Under the pieces are notes generated by a model. It was given only the letters and a program-made list of their open reading frames with translations. It was not told the origin of the DNA and did no database searches. DNA of 64,000 bases. It comes from Lonicera japonica (taxonomy: Eukaryota > Streptophyta > Magnoliopsida > Dipsacales > Caprifoliaceae). The stretch lies in contig CM038471.1 in assembly GCA_021464415.1 (NCBI GenBank), forward strand, positions 36,677,234-36,741,233, given 5' to 3'. Made by a program: the position numbers and the translations under genes. Below, in pieces: positions 24,002-37,070 of the stretch (position 1 is its first letter; each line of letters starts with the position of its first letter).

Positions 24002-25380
24002 TAGCGGAACGTTTATAAGACAATGCATGCACGTGCTATGCAAGTTACCTCCCGTGTCAACCATTACCGCGCTATGGAAAATCCGAACCATAGATAAAAG
24101 AGTACCCTTCGTCGCTTCAAGAAAATGCATTACCAACGCAGTGATAGAAATAGGACTACTTGTCCCCAATTCATACAAGCATAGACATAAACCGAATCCA
24201 TAGTGCCTTACCCATTTCCTAAGTTTCTGAACTCTTCACCAGTAGGTTATAAGCGGCCAAACATTTCTCCCCGGGGGGTTTAGGGATTTTTAACCCAAGG
24301 GCGCTGAGCCCTACCTATTTTCCATCCCGACAAGCACGTACTATATATTCATATCGATAATCTGATTCTGAGACAAACTCTCCAAATCAACAATAAATAA
24401 TATAGGCTTTCCATGAATTATTCAGTCGAACCCCAAGCCATAAGTTCAATCAAGGGCTTGCCATGAGATTTTTGAATCTTCGGTTAACACAATAATAATG
24501 CAAACATGCATTCATGCCATTCAACAAGCATTTGAAGCAATTTATGCCGCATACACTTCAATAAATCCAAACCCATATTCCATGATTTGTATAAATCAAT
24601 AATAATTTGTTTCCATCATCTTCTAATAATCATACATCCATGGAATACTTTATAGGGTTTGATAATATAAGAATATCAAGTGTATATGGCATCTATTGCC
24701 TTAAATTTCATATTTAAATCTTTGTAAATCATAAAACATCATTTTATATATCATGCTTTAGATAAATAAAACAAATAAGAATGAAATCATGATGATATCC
24801 ATGAAATAAGTTTTAATTTGAAACCATATAAACCCCTACCTCGAAGTTATAAGCCGAAAGGAAAAAAGAAATATGATATTCGGAACTCCGTCCGATGAAA
24901 TCTTGAAATTCCTATGTCACCTCGATCCCCGTATCACGTAGAATAACTTTCCTTAAGGTCGAATCAAAATCCGAAAACTTGATATCGATGAAAATCTAGA
25001 GAGAAGTTTTGTAAAGAAAGAAGCTCTCAACTCTGAAATTTTTTGGCCCCAACAAGTGCCTGTTTTCAAAAACATGTTGCTATTTAATTATGAGAGAAAA
25101 TTTTCCTGGGGTCGCCTTCCAAGAGGCGCCTATTTTTTCACAACATACTCCTTTTGTGTATCAAAAATTTATATTGAAATATAGCTCAATATCTAACATA
25201 TGGCTTTAGATTCACTTAAACATGAGTTAAAATAAACTTTTGGTGAATTTTGCAAGTTTGGTCAACGATATCAATTTCTATGCGAGAACATGAAATTTTT
25301 TTCATACATTTACGATGCTTTCTCACACAAAGCATACAAACTAACTCCTAATTACATTAATATAAACACCGGGTGTTACA
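24002..25380 (-). mobile_element. Probable LTR or LTR fragment, minus orientation
   Basis: On the minus strand the segment starts at 25380 with TGTAACACCCGGTG, a common start of plant gypsy LTRs, and runs to about 24002, where copia-related sequence ends. I could not fix the far boundary or find target duplications. It probably interrupts the copia element at 21774-23990. Confidence 0.4.
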
Positions 25381-26684
25381 GGAACTTCCAACCTTGCAAA
25401 CATATTGTAGTTACTATGTTTGATCTCGTCACTTTTCGATATTAGTAAATGTGCCAGGCATCGAATATGTTACATTTTAAAGATGGATTGTTGTTTTTCA
25501 CTTCACTGTACATTGTGATGTGTCTTGGGATTAAGATGAGACAGAGTGGGGACCACGATAATTCCTGTATTGTTTTCTTGGAAATTTATTTTCCTATCTC
25601 CCCCTAACGACAGGAAGACAATCTCATCAAAGTGACAATCCGCAATTCTTAGTGGTAAAGAGATCGCCTGATAAGGATTCCAAATGGCGGATTATCGTTG
25701 AGTATTCGTATCTAACGTTAATACTTAATTATCTCAGCGGGCCCAGTTTAATATGTTGTGGGGGCGCAATCGGCACATATGAGTAAAATATCAGACTAAT
25801 ATTCAGTTACCAACTGTTACGCATATAATAGTTATTTAATATTGGGCCTTGAAATAAATAAGTAAAGCTGCATACAATATTGCATAAACCCCGGGCATAT
25901 ATAGGCAATATGGTGTGCATAACCAATACCCTATCTACCGTCTATATCATTTTAATTGTTGCTTTTGTGAGACATTTTTGTGTATGCACATAAAGAACGA
26001 GATTCTTTACTTCGATTTTATGCAATAATCATCAGGTACTTTTGATGTAAACTCCCTAGTTTTATTGGGTCTTCTAAACATGATACAGTAATTAGGGTGG
26101 TGAGCCCTTAAGCGTATAATTTGTGCTAAGAGGTTTATAAATGCAACATTTCTTGTAAACAATTATTCGACGTGTGACCAGAATGTCGAATTATCCACCA
26201 CATCCATAAAGTACTTTGAATGGCTCCGCATTCTAGATGGATTAATCCACAAAAATATCATTATATTCTTTGTAAAAAAATGTATATTTCATTTTGTATC
26301 TTTAGCTAAAGAACAAACTTTGAAAAAAAAATAGGGTGTCGTTCCTTTGACATGGTCAAATGAGGTATAATGGGAAAGGGGGATATTGATTCCAATACCT
26401 CGAAAGTTAAGGATTACTTTTTAACATTACTAGTATCAACACGTTGCAATGTGTTGAATTTTTGTCCCATTTATTTATCACTCAGGAGAGGGGATATCCG
26501 TGTAAGTACTTTTAACACATATATCATGACCAAGGTACACTAGGCAAGCATGCCAAAGCATAATCTGAGCCACGAGACTGATATATAAGGTCCAATTTTC
26601 GCGTTTGGGTCCTGACAATGTGATACAGTGTCCCTAAACTCAGATGGAGTTAACTACGTTCCAATCATGCATGTAGTGTGGTGA
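25381..26684. other. Unidentified, probably decayed retrotransposon DNA
   Basis: It has fewer poly(A/T) runs than other spacers and lies between two elements. No motif is recognisable in any frame. Confidence 0.35.
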
Positions 26685-26834
26685 GTGCGTCTTAACCAAT
26701 TCCATGAAAGATATTACCTCCAAAATGTAGATACTCTCTTAAGGAGGGAAGATCGACACATTTTGGAGTATTGTTTTGCTTCTTACCCATCGTTATTCAA
26801 GTTTCGAGGAAGAAACCTTTTAAGGAGGGGAGAT
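26685..26834 (+). mobile_element. 3' end of retrotransposon internal region with polypurine tract
   Basis: A short frame ends FKFRGRNLLRRGDCN, and the purine-rich tract AAGGAGGGGAGA lies immediately before an LTR start. Polypurine tract then TG is the expected order at the internal/3' LTR junction. Nearly all internal coding sequence upstream is lost or unrecognisable. Confidence 0.6.
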
Positions 26835-29600
26835 TGTAACGCCTTGTATTTCATTTCTACAATAAATTCCTTCTTAAGCCCGTTCAAGGCAAAAATCTCC
26901 GTTAAATGATCCAATTTTGTTCTGGAGCCTTCGTAGTTAATCCAATGCTTTTAACAAGTCATTTTAATGATATTTAAGTATGCATGAATGGTTAGAATGC
27001 ATTTCGGGAAGCCGCAGTTGAAATTGGTAGCTAACGGCGAAAAATTGAACCTTTGCCAAAAATGAGTTTTTGGCCTACTTTGAGAGGCCATAAATTTCTC
27101 ATACGATGTCCAAATAAGTCCCCATTTTTGGCCATGATTTCATCTCTTTCCCCTCTAAAATTTTTGTTTTAAAGTCGAGTTGATTTGGAGTCATTTCAGG
27201 GGTCAAAAAAGGGCGAGAAAACTGAGATTTTTGTCAAAAAAATGTTGAGCTTCAGAAAATGTGGCCTCTGATCGATCAGAGGTAGCTCTGATCGATTAGA
27301 GGTGGCCCAGCAAGATTTTTAGCATCCTTTCCTTTCTATATGTTCACCTCTCTCCTTCTTTTCTTCCCATATTCGACCCACCTCTATTAGAGGGCTAGAG
27401 AGAAAGTGGAGAGCTCAATTTTTATGAGATTTTGAGGGATCATCAACCATGCTTCATCATGATACAATTTTATCATCCCCAATCATCATCAAATCATCTT
27501 CCTCTTTATCTTCTTCCTTCCTTTCGTTCCACCGTAGTTTGGGTTCTTGAGCTCAATTGGGGGGTTTTCGAAATTGGCGCTTCTCCAACTCGATTCAATC
27601 GCAAATCTTTGAGGGATTAACCCTATTAAGGTGGGAACTCTAGTACTCAAGCTCAATTTCTAGTATTATGTGTTGCACCTTCAATTTTCAATGTATATTA
27701 AGGGTTTTCCTATAATCTTGTTGACACACACATACATTGGGCTTGGGTTTGAGATTTATGAATTGTTTTCTGGATTTTATCCATGTTTTGTGGTAATTTC
27801 ATGCCTATATATATAAACCTCTTTATACGCTAGCGTACCACGGACTCTATTAGTTATCTGCTGGTGCAGGTGCGCGTATACTCAATTTGAGGGTATATAT
27901 ACTATGTTATGGTTTATGAAGGACACTTTATTCAAGATTTGAATTTTAGTATACCTTGGTGTGAACTTAGTACCTTAAAAGCTATACAAAATTGCTCCTA
28001 CTTATATTATTAAGTTATAAAGGGAATTATTTATTAACTAAAAGTTATAGAGGGCCTTGGATACATTCATTTGTTTAGTGTATTGAAATAGAGTTGTATA
28101 TGTACTGTTCTTACGATGTAGATAATATATGCATGCCATTGGAATTACAAATACCATGAATGTGGTGGACTCGCCATTTTGGTAACAATCATATAATATT
28201 TTCTTAAGTTACACACTTGCAAATGGTGGGTGAATCCATGGTTTCACTACCAAAGTCACTATGATTGTATCCATGCGATGCATACGCTATAGAACGGATA
28301 AATTATCTAGTGAATAGTATTCTATCAACCCAAGAGTTTAATACCAATAGAATACTAGTTCACCCATTGGAATTGTTTAAGTTTCGTATTGATAAAATCA
28401 TGTTATGGTGTTAGTTTCTTAAATGGCACGTGTATATTAAATACATTTTAAGTTGAGTATATTATCGTTGTACATAAACCTAGTATCACATATACACATT
28501 GGTTGAACATATAATTTGTATATAGACTGAACGTTGCATATATAAAAAAATTGAATACGCTCTTGGTAAGCGAAATTAGTATGAAGATATGAGTGGAGAT
28601 ATATATATACATATATGTATGTTATATATATAAGTACAGCCTTTGGGGATACTTTCTATTAATGTTTTGGTTTTGTATGGCACTAATGGTCCATGGGGGG
28701 ACTTAACCTTGGCGACTACACACCCTGATCCGTATAGAGGGATCCTGCTTTGAGAGCGGCATACTATATGGTCCATAAGGGGACCCCGGAGGCGGCATAC
28801 CCTACACCATCTAGGTGGTCCACGGGGGACCCGCCTTGGGGGCTTAGATCGCGATCGCTGTGCACAGTAAAGTAAATCCTAGATGTCTGATGTGGGATGA
28901 GCTTAACGGTTATAAGATTAGTGCTTACACTTCTCTTATGACATACTATATTATTATGATTTATTTAACTTCTGATAATATGTTCTTTATTGTATTTTCG
29001 GGGATGGGGCTGCACTTGGTGTGCATTACATATAACATAGTTTCCAAGTTATTTTGACAAGAGTACTATCTATATCTATGTATGTATGTAAAAACAGTAT
29101 AAGTATATATGTATACATGGTTCAAATTACTTTCTTAATCTCACATTGCATGTGCATTCTTAAATATATTTTCTTATCCAAACTCTTATAGTTCCCACTG
29201 AACCCGTGTTTGGCTCACTCCCATTTTTCTAAACCAGTTTTGCAGGTAATTCTCTTCGGGGGTAGCATGAATACGAAGTATAGACACCTCTGATGACCTT
29301 AGACTACTTGTAGTCGTCCGTAGACGACTCAGCTTTTGTATATTTAGTTAATTTATGTATTTTGTATAATTAAACCTCTATTAAATTCTATTCTTATGTG
29401 ATGTAAAGCCTTTTGGTTGATTGGGAACTCGTTGGAGGATTTGTTTGATATACGAAATTGTATAATCTCTTTTATTGATTATAGACTTTATAAATTTGGA
29501 GTTTATAGAAATAAGATTTATTTTATAATTTTACAAGTTCGAATTTGTTAAATTTACGAACTCCACATCCTGAAATTTTCTTAAAAATTAAGGCCTTACA
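26835..29600 (+). mobile_element. 3' LTR, family B (about 2.8 kb)
   Basis: It starts TGTAACGCC after the polypurine tract and ends AAGGCCTTACA, giving a short terminal inverted pair. It contains two palindromes around CTCTGATCGATCAGAG (27265-27282 and 27286-27301) in the proposed U3. No gene is seen inside. The far end could instead be at 29719 (GGGGCATAACA); the first choice pairs better with the start. Confidence 0.55.
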
Positions 29601-30191
29601 TGTAATTTACTGATAAATAAGTTTTAAATTATATATTTCAAATCCTCCGTCGCATACAGTACCGTGATTAACCGGGTTCCGGAGGCCTAAGCCTTATAAC
29701 GGAATACGGGGCATAACAATACATTCTACTATAATGACTCATAAGTTTCTCTAATATACATTTCTTTGCACTTTTGTTTAGAGGTCAAATAAATATTTTT
29801 TTGTTCCATTCTTACATTTAGTTTTTGTATGATTACTGTTAGTACGAATATCATTAGTAAAGTTCGGATTGCTCTAGGTGCATATAGAACGTATGTGGCT
29901 TCAAACGCTGTTTTAGCAACAAAATTATTGAGTAGTTCTTCGCTCTTATGATGATTTAGTCATCATAGTCACATAGGTATTATAGGTTATTAATTTCTTA
30001 TTTCGTTGAATGGTTATGGTGTTCCCACTATCAATCAATCATTAAAGTTATCCTCTATTCATTTTTACAGTAAAGAAATCGAGTATAAACTTCGAACTAT
30101 GTAGTAATAAAACGGACAAATCCAATTACTTTAGAATAAAATTCGAATAAAACTAACAGTAATTAATCCAATATTTTATTTAAAAATCTAA
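29601..30191. other. Intergenic or LTR debris
   Basis: The stretch up to GGGGCATAACA (29719) looks like the end of another LTR, since its reverse complement begins TGTTATGCCCCG. No boundaries can be proven, and no gene is present. Confidence 0.4.
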
Positions 30192-30196
30192 TCCAT

Positions 30197-32090
30197 TGAC
30201 GCGCCCGAAAATATTTTCGTGCTTAGGAACCCAAGTGTAGGTTGTCAAGTTATAATACTTGGTAAGTCCAAGTGTCGAACCACAAGAATAGTTGGAAAGA
30301 CGATGTGGTGATTACGAGTCCAAGGCTTTGTTCAAGAGAATTTGATTGGTTGATTTTAGTTGTTGATTTTAAAGACTTGCAATAAAAAAAACTAAAGTGG
30401 TGTATCAATTGATAAGAAAAGGCTAAGGCATTATATAATTCATTTGCTTTGCAATGTTATGTAAAATTAATCTCATTCAAAATTCTCAATGCAATTCCTA
30501 AGTGTTGAGTACCTTACACTTTTCTAAGCAAAAGGGTGTGAAGCTAAAGCAACCCATTCCCATATAAATGCCATATAAAGAAAGGGTGTAAGTAAGCTCA
30601 ACACAAATATATCTCTCATTTTTATCTTGTAACAAAGGGTGTGAAGTAAGTGCAACCCATTCCCATATAATGTTCAACCAAGATGCAAACTTGAGATACA
30701 CCAAAAGAAAAGGCATAAACTTAAACTAGGCATTGAGAATTCATTGTTAGTTTCCCCTAGGCAATTGACTTGATTATGAAAATGGCCAACTAAAAAGTTT
30801 AGCTCAATAAATCATAACATTTCATTTGTCTAAGATTGGGAGGTCTAGGTGGAGATTAAATCATCCGATTTAGACACATTTGATAAATACAAATTGAATC
30901 CTTAAGGTAATTAGTGGAGTTGATTATGGCATAAACTTAAGAGATCCTCCTTGGCAACACTCTAACTAAGAAAATATTGAGCCTCAAAATCACATAAAGT
31001 GTAGAAAGCACTCAACATATCATTAAAGCATTCAAGGATTGGAATCTCAAATTTATGGTATTTCTATGAATATTCAAAGACTAAACATGCTTGGCAATAT
31101 AAAGTATCTCAATCATAGAAGGAATGGACATAGGCTAATAAGAAATACACAAATGTATCATCTCCTCATTAATGCTTGAGATCTATGTATACAAGGCATA
31201 CAAAGTCTAATCACCTTATGAGGATTATCTTACTAGCTTATGAATGGTTGATTGAATAGAGAAGATGAAGGATTCAATAAGTATTTAACAATACTAATAA
31301 TGGAATGAGAAACAAACTTACATAATTAATGCAATGCAAACTTCATCTTTTAGCCTTAGCAATGAAACTACTCCATGATAGTTGTATGAACAAAAACCAT
31401 TAAAGTGATCTACATCTCTCTCAAAAGTTTCTCTAACTAGATTTCTTACAAAAGTAATAGAAAGAGAAAGTGTAGGAAAATTTCTTATATTACTTCCATC
31501 TAGATCTAGAAAATTACGTCCTTAAATATCTAATCTAGATCTAAAGATTACACATCCCCAAATGAGGACAAAGAAAATATTTAAATAAAAAGAAAAACAA
31601 TGCCAAAAATAGCTATTCTAACACACTTTCTAAGGGACCCCTGGGTAAACACCTGAGCTTTAAACAAAAATAGGAAGTCCAGCACTTTTGGGGAGTTTTC
31701 AAGCATCAAAAAGGTAGAAAAGCAACTTTTGGGGACTGTACTGTGCAATCTGGGAGGTCTCTGATCGATTAGAGGGGAGATTTTCTCAATAAGGTGGGCT
31801 CTGATCGATCAGAGCACCCTCTGGTCGATTAGAGGGCAGGTTCGGGCAACTTTCTTTTTTTCTTTTGGCTTCTATCTCCTTTGAATCCTTCCCAAAGCTT
31901 CCCAACTTGCTTTCATAGCCTGAAGGTACAATCAAGACACTAGAAAAGGCTACTTTGAGCCATGTTAAAGCAATTCTTGATATTTTGAGTGTGTGTGCAA
32001 AAGTGGGTTAATTTATTTAAACTAGGCTAAGATAAACGCGATAATAACAATCAAAATGGCGTTAGCGACTACAAAATTATGCGTTTATCA
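30197..32090 (-). mobile_element. Solo LTR, family A
   Basis: 1894 bp with TG...CA ends, flanked by perfect 5-bp duplications TCCAT at 30192-30196 and 32091-32095. No internal sequence follows either end, so it is a solo LTR left by recombination between two LTRs. On the minus strand it starts TGATAAACGC and ends GCGCGTCA. Three palindromic motifs of the CTCTGATCGATTAGAG type (31759-31774, 31798-31815, 31817-31836) lie about 255-330 bp from its 5' end. Relatives lie at 1-1322 and 14530-15630. Confidence 0.9.
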
Positions 32091-32199
32091 TCCATCAAAT
32101 CAACATAAACTTTAAAACAAAATCATAGTGTAATTAAAAATTAGACAACATGCTTGTTCAACTATCTCTAAAAAATAAAGTTAATAAATTATATCAGTC

Positions 32200-33270
32200 A
32201 AAATCGAGTACATCCATTGACTGAGCAAAGTCCTTCTTGCCATTAAAGTATGCGATTGTGAAGTTGATATCAGCGTTGTTGTCTTCTTCATTCATAAAAT
32301 GAGATTCTTATTCTTTAGATTCTCGATATCTCTTGTAACTGCCTACTATTTTAGCGCTTGCATGGCAGTTCTTGTACTAGTACCCAACAACTCCACACCT
32401 GTAATATGGTTCATCGCCAACTCTTTCATCTTTGGTTAGAGGGTTCTTAGGTTCATTTTGTATCTTGTTTCCTTGACCACTAGATCTAATAACACCATTT
32501 CTTCGCCATACATTGGAAGAGCCTTCACGACCCATACCACGATACCCACGTCCCTTTTCACGTTGTGCATTGTTGTCACATGGGTATGGATCAGCACGTC
32601 TAGCCCCCTTGCATTGGAGTTCTTTCCACTGTTCATCTTGCCATAGATAGTTTCAAGAATTCTTTGTCCCAACAAGCCTTGCATTGTTATTCAAAAGAAC
32701 ATCGTTATGCCTTTCAGCCACTTGTAGTAGATTGATCAGCTTATTAAATGTTGTGATTCTTTTGTTATCATACTCAAGCCTATACTGGTTCCCTAATATA
32801 TGTTCTGAAGTAAGAAAAGTGGAAAGAGTCTTCTGGATCATATCATCTTATGTGCGATCCTTTTCACAGAAGTTGAGACGTACCTTTAAGCGCAACATGT
32901 CCTTGTTGAAGTCGTTGACCCTTTTATAGTCAGGCAAGCGGATTTCATTCCACTGAACAGTCAACTCTAGGAGCAAAGTGTCATGAATGTTCCCAAAACG
33001 TTCCTTAAGGGTATCCCATAGTTCTTTAGGGGTCTTCAACTGAAGGTACTCCCAGCGTAGGCTGTGATCAATATGTCTCTTAAGAAATATTAATGCATTT
33101 GCTTTCACCTTGTTAGACGGTCCTTTATTTGTGGGGTCTTTAGGGTCAGGAAGTGTGACAGAGTATTCTTTGGCCACTAAAGGAATTTCTATATCATAAA
33201 ACCATTAATGGTACTCAAGTCCTTCTAAGTCCAAAATGTCAAATTCAGGTCGAGTTAGGTTAGCCAATAG
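32200..33270 (-). pseudogene. Retrotransposon gag (UBN2-type) pseudogene
   Basis: The minus strand encodes a typical copia-like gag in order. First comes LTRPEFDILDLEGLEYH near the start, then a degenerate WFYDIEI. LKTPKELWDTLKERFGN follows in the UBN2 core, and a zinc-knuckle-like CGVVGY with CH nearby lies near 32350. The C-terminus is acidic and ends FAQSMDVLDFD. Stops and frameshifts break it near 33210, 32850, 32680 and 32370. It stands alone: no pol was found beside it. It starts about 110 bp from the solo LTR but need not belong to it. Confidence 0.75.
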
Positions 33271-34631
33271 CCATCTTAATAAACAAGAGATATAATCATA
33301 TCCATAATAATTTATTTTCCATGATTGTGAATTAGATTTCAAATCTAAGATTTGTAATGATCACATTTTTTATTTTTTTTATGTTATATGAAAATACTTT
33401 ATCATAGTAATTATAATGCGTATGAACTTTCATTATCATAGAAATTTTCAATTTATGACATACTAAATAAAACAATTAACAATATAAGTAATATTTAAAT
33501 ATTATTAGCATGTAATCAAATAAATTAGAAAAGAACTATCACTAAAAAACCTCTATTAAATGACATGAAATATATAATAAGGTTTCAAAGATAATTTGAT
33601 AGCTATGTTATAAACCAAGATATCCATATGTATAATTATGTCCTTATGTAATATGCCTTTATATATTTAAACATTCCAGAATCTGGCATAAATATGTACA
33701 ATAAAATCAATCAAATATACTCATTATCAACCTTAAAAAAAATAACATGGCCTAATGTGCTTGTAATTAAAACACAATAAATAATTAAATATTGCATAAT
33801 TAAATAAATTAAATACTTACTTAAACACGCGTAAATAAATTAAAAAAAAATCAAAACTAATTGTAATGGTTTACAAAGCATCTAATTATTCACAAAAAGT
33901 ACGTTCACAATAATCTAGAAAACCAGAATAGTACTCAGCAGGAGAAAAAAGAAAGTAAAATATAATTCAAGAGAACGGAAAACATGCAATCCTATATATA
34001 ACAATTATATTTTGAAATTGCATCATAATTTCGTAAACATCTACACCACCAGCACAGTAGTCGGATTATAATTTCATGTCATCGATAATGATATTATCTT
34101 TAGCGTCAAAGAATAAACAAAGCCAAATTAATTACGGAACTAATCTACTCGTTTGTATCACAAATTCGGATTCAGAATTTAATATTAAGAAAAGAATAAT
34201 TCAAGAGAACGGAAAACATGGAAACATTCAATTGAAAATAATTAGCACTTTTTTAAAAAAGACATGAATATTATAATACATAGGGTTTACAATAACCCAT
34301 AATACGTGAATCTAATAGTACGTAGGATTTACAATTGTCCATAATACATAATTTCCTTAATACATATTCTATTTAGATGATAGCACACATGGGATTGTGG
34401 AGCCTAATGCCAAAGTCACAATTTCACCCTTTCCGTAGATTAGCACTTCAATCTGATTGTTAGTGACTTTTTTTTTTTTTTTTGTTAATTTTAGGGTTAT
34501 TTTAGTTACATTTGCGATGGATTTAAATTGAAAGAGGAATTGATAATTACTCGTACTCAAACAAATGTTGCAAAAAAAACTTTATGACATTTATACTATT
34601 TATTGCGGCATTAGACTAGTGCTGAGAAAAA
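33271..34631. other. AT-rich intergenic or CACTA internal DNA
   Basis: No gene seen. ATTCAAGAGAACGGAAAACATG occurs twice (33966, 34198), as does a motif around CCATAATAC (34298-34350). The T-run at 34469-34484 is low complexity. Confidence 0.5.
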
Positions 34632-34648
34632 CCTATTTTCTCGTAGTG
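34632..34648 (-). mobile_element. CACTA terminal inverted repeat
   Basis: CCTATTTTCTCGTAGTG reads CACTACGAGAAAATAGG on the opposite strand, one base off the CACTACAAGAAAA consensus. It marks the right-hand end of an element lying to its left. No left terminus was found, so the element is truncated or deleted. Confidence 0.6.
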
Positions 34649-34835
34649 ACCGAAGAACGCGTACGTTGTATGTATATGATGATAATCTAGAAGTGGAAGA
34701 TGAGGAGGAGGAGGGTTCTTGGGCTCTCACACAGCCATTTCCCATTTGAACATTGATCTTCCTATTCAGTTCAGGCTGTTAATTAGCTAGAACTGGGACA
34801 CCATATTTTGTAAATTAATGAGAGGAGGGGAGAGG

Positions 34836-35316
34836 TAGGAATGGCAACGGGGCAGTTTCGGGATGGTTTTCCTTAAACTCGAAACTAAACCGCATTCTAT
34901 TATCCCGAACCAAAATCGCAATGGTTTTTTTTTTTTTAAACCGAAACCGATCCAAATTAATTTATGGTTAACCGATCCGAACCGCCCCGCCCAGATAACC
35001 ATTATTTTAAGCTAAAAATAAATTTTAGACATTAAATCTAGACACACAATTAAACTTCAAACAATTTAAGTATCCATTTTTCAAAAATAATATATATATT
35101 TTTATATAAAATATTATTTCTATATATTATTTATATATATATATATATTCAGGGCGATTCGGAGCGATTTTTAAAAAAAAATCCGAAACCGAACCTACGG
35201 TGATTTTGTTTTTAAAATCCAAAACCGAACCAATCTAAAAAAATTTGCCCCGAAATTACTCCAAACGAATCAGATCGGTTCGATAACCCGGCAGTTTGGT
35301 TTTTTTTCCACCCCTA
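34836..35316. mobile_element. Non-autonomous hAT-like element
   Basis: The left end TAGGAATGGCAACGGGGC and right end CCACCCCTA (opposite strand TAGGGGTGG) form imperfect terminal inverted repeats. Inside are many AACCGAACC/CCGAAACCG-type motifs in both orientations around an AT-rich core. Flanking octamers GGGAGAGG and AAGAGAGG agree at 6 of 8 positions. This TAGGGGTGGCAA-type end is common among plant hAT MITEs. Confidence 0.65.
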
Positions 35317-35324
35317 AAGAGAGG

Positions 35325-36380
35325 TACGTGGACAAGAAGTGATGTTGGGGTTAATTTTTAATGGTAGTCAATCAAAGTCTTTCACCCTTTTTTTGCTTTC
35401 TAATTACCCACTTTCGGTTTAGTGCTTGTTAATTTATTGCCTTAAATTAAAGTCATTTGTGGACCCCTGAAGCAATTTCACCCTTTTTTCCATATCAATA
35501 ATCTTACAGAGACTATTTAGAAGATACGATGAGATGACACGCCCAGTTGACAATTTAATATTTTATCTCTTTTATTTTATTTTATATTTTATTAACCTGT
35601 TTTCCCAATAAATCTTTCTCTTGATTACTACCTATCTCTCCTTGCTACAAATGAAACCTTTATCAAGAATCACCTCTCATTCTCTTTTTTAAAATTGTCG
35701 CCACCACCATTGCCATTGTCTCACGCGGATGAACACAGCGTTTGTCATGCGAGAAAAGCTGTGTTTGCCAGCACGAGACATTGGTGGTGGTGGCAGCCGG
35801 TCTCTGCATTTCTACAGTTTGAATCTACCCCAAGTATTCCAACAAGGCATTATGGCTGGCGCCCTGAATGGAGAGATGTCCTGTCAATAAAAAAGTTTGT
35901 TGAATAGTACTGAGAATTAATGGCAGCCATGGCAGAATTATGGCAGCCATGGCAGTCAGCCTAGCTGCATAGGAAAGTGTGTTGTGCTGGTTTGATTGCA
36001 GAGAGAGCGGGAGAAATGTAGGTATACAGGGGAGAGAGAAACGGTGGGAGTGGGTTTCTTTTTTTATTTTTTTCTCTCTCTTTTTTTGCTCATCGATTAC
36101 ATAGTTCGCCAACTCAGCATGTCATTTAATCGTGTCTATTTTATGTGTCCCTCTAGTTCTGCTCTTTTCCATATTACAATCATGTTTATTGATTGCTTTC
36201 AACTAAAAAAGTTACTTTTCTTTAGACCCCGGAGCCAATTTCACCCTTTTTGTGAAATTGTTAATATAATAGAATGATTAGATACGAAGGATCTTGTAAG
36301 AATATGATATATTTTGGGCATTTCTAATAATCTCAAGTCTTAATTTTGATTGTCTCTACCTTATCTTAATCTCAAGTCTC
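35325..36380. other. Intergenic, one GC-richer hairpin
   Basis: GCCACCACCATTGCCATTGTCTC near 35700 can pair partly with GAGACATTGGTGGTGGTGGC near 35779, with a loop of about 60 nt. No gene is recognised. Confidence 0.45.
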
Positions 36381-36572
36381 TTTTTTTTTTTTTTTGTTTC
36401 CCACGGGGTGTCTAGGCCAGCTTTCGCGCACCTCGACTAATCCCTGCTCGCGGTTCGTTGCTGCCGCTGGTCAAGCATTATTTTGACAACGCCGGATTCG
36501 ACCTTGGGAGCTCCAAGTTGACCCAAGGTTGTCCCAGTGACAACCTTATACCATTGGGCCAAGAGGTTTGGT
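36381..36572 (-). mobile_element. Au-like tRNA-derived SINE
   Basis: On the minus strand it runs from CCAAACCTCTTGGCCCAATGG (A-box-like) through GGTCGAATCC (B-box-like) to GAGGTGCGCGAAAGCTGGCC and GACACCCCGTGGGAAAC, ending in a poly(A) tail. The 3' part is the hallmark of the Au SINE family. It is flanked by a perfect 17-bp target duplication starting TCTTAATCTC (36364-36380 and 36573-36589). The exact long duplication suggests a fairly recent insertion. Confidence 0.85.
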
Positions 36573-36589
36573 TCTTAATCTCAAGTCTC

Positions 36590-37070
36590 TACTGACCATG
36601 CTTGTAATACTATTTAAGTACCTTATCTACGTCAAATAATTCATGCAAGTGACACTACGTACCCTCAGTTGAACAACTTCTTAATTATCTGAATTCAACA
36701 ACATGGACATTGAGTTGTATATATTTATCTCCTCGAGCTATAAGTTGGATGAAATTTTAATTGGATGAGATACATACGAGTGCAAAAGTCATAGATTACA
36801 AGCAGCTTCCGGAATCTACATCTCCGGCATCTACATGAGTATATCCCCACATCCCCAGCCAACTGATGGTGTTGCTAATGTCATAGGCGTACAATTAAAG
36901 CGGAGAACCTTAATCTCATATACAAGAAACAAGATACTTCTTGGGACCTTATTCTATTGACATGTTTAAAATATTCGGCCTCCTACATAAGTTACAAGAA
37001 CTATTGCTGTAATAAAGGCCATGTGCGTCCACCCTGCACACCCTCAGGGCCACCCTGTTGTCAGGACACA
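36590..37070. other. Intergenic, nothing recognised
   Basis: Spacer 3' of the PPR pseudogene. Confidence 0.5.
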
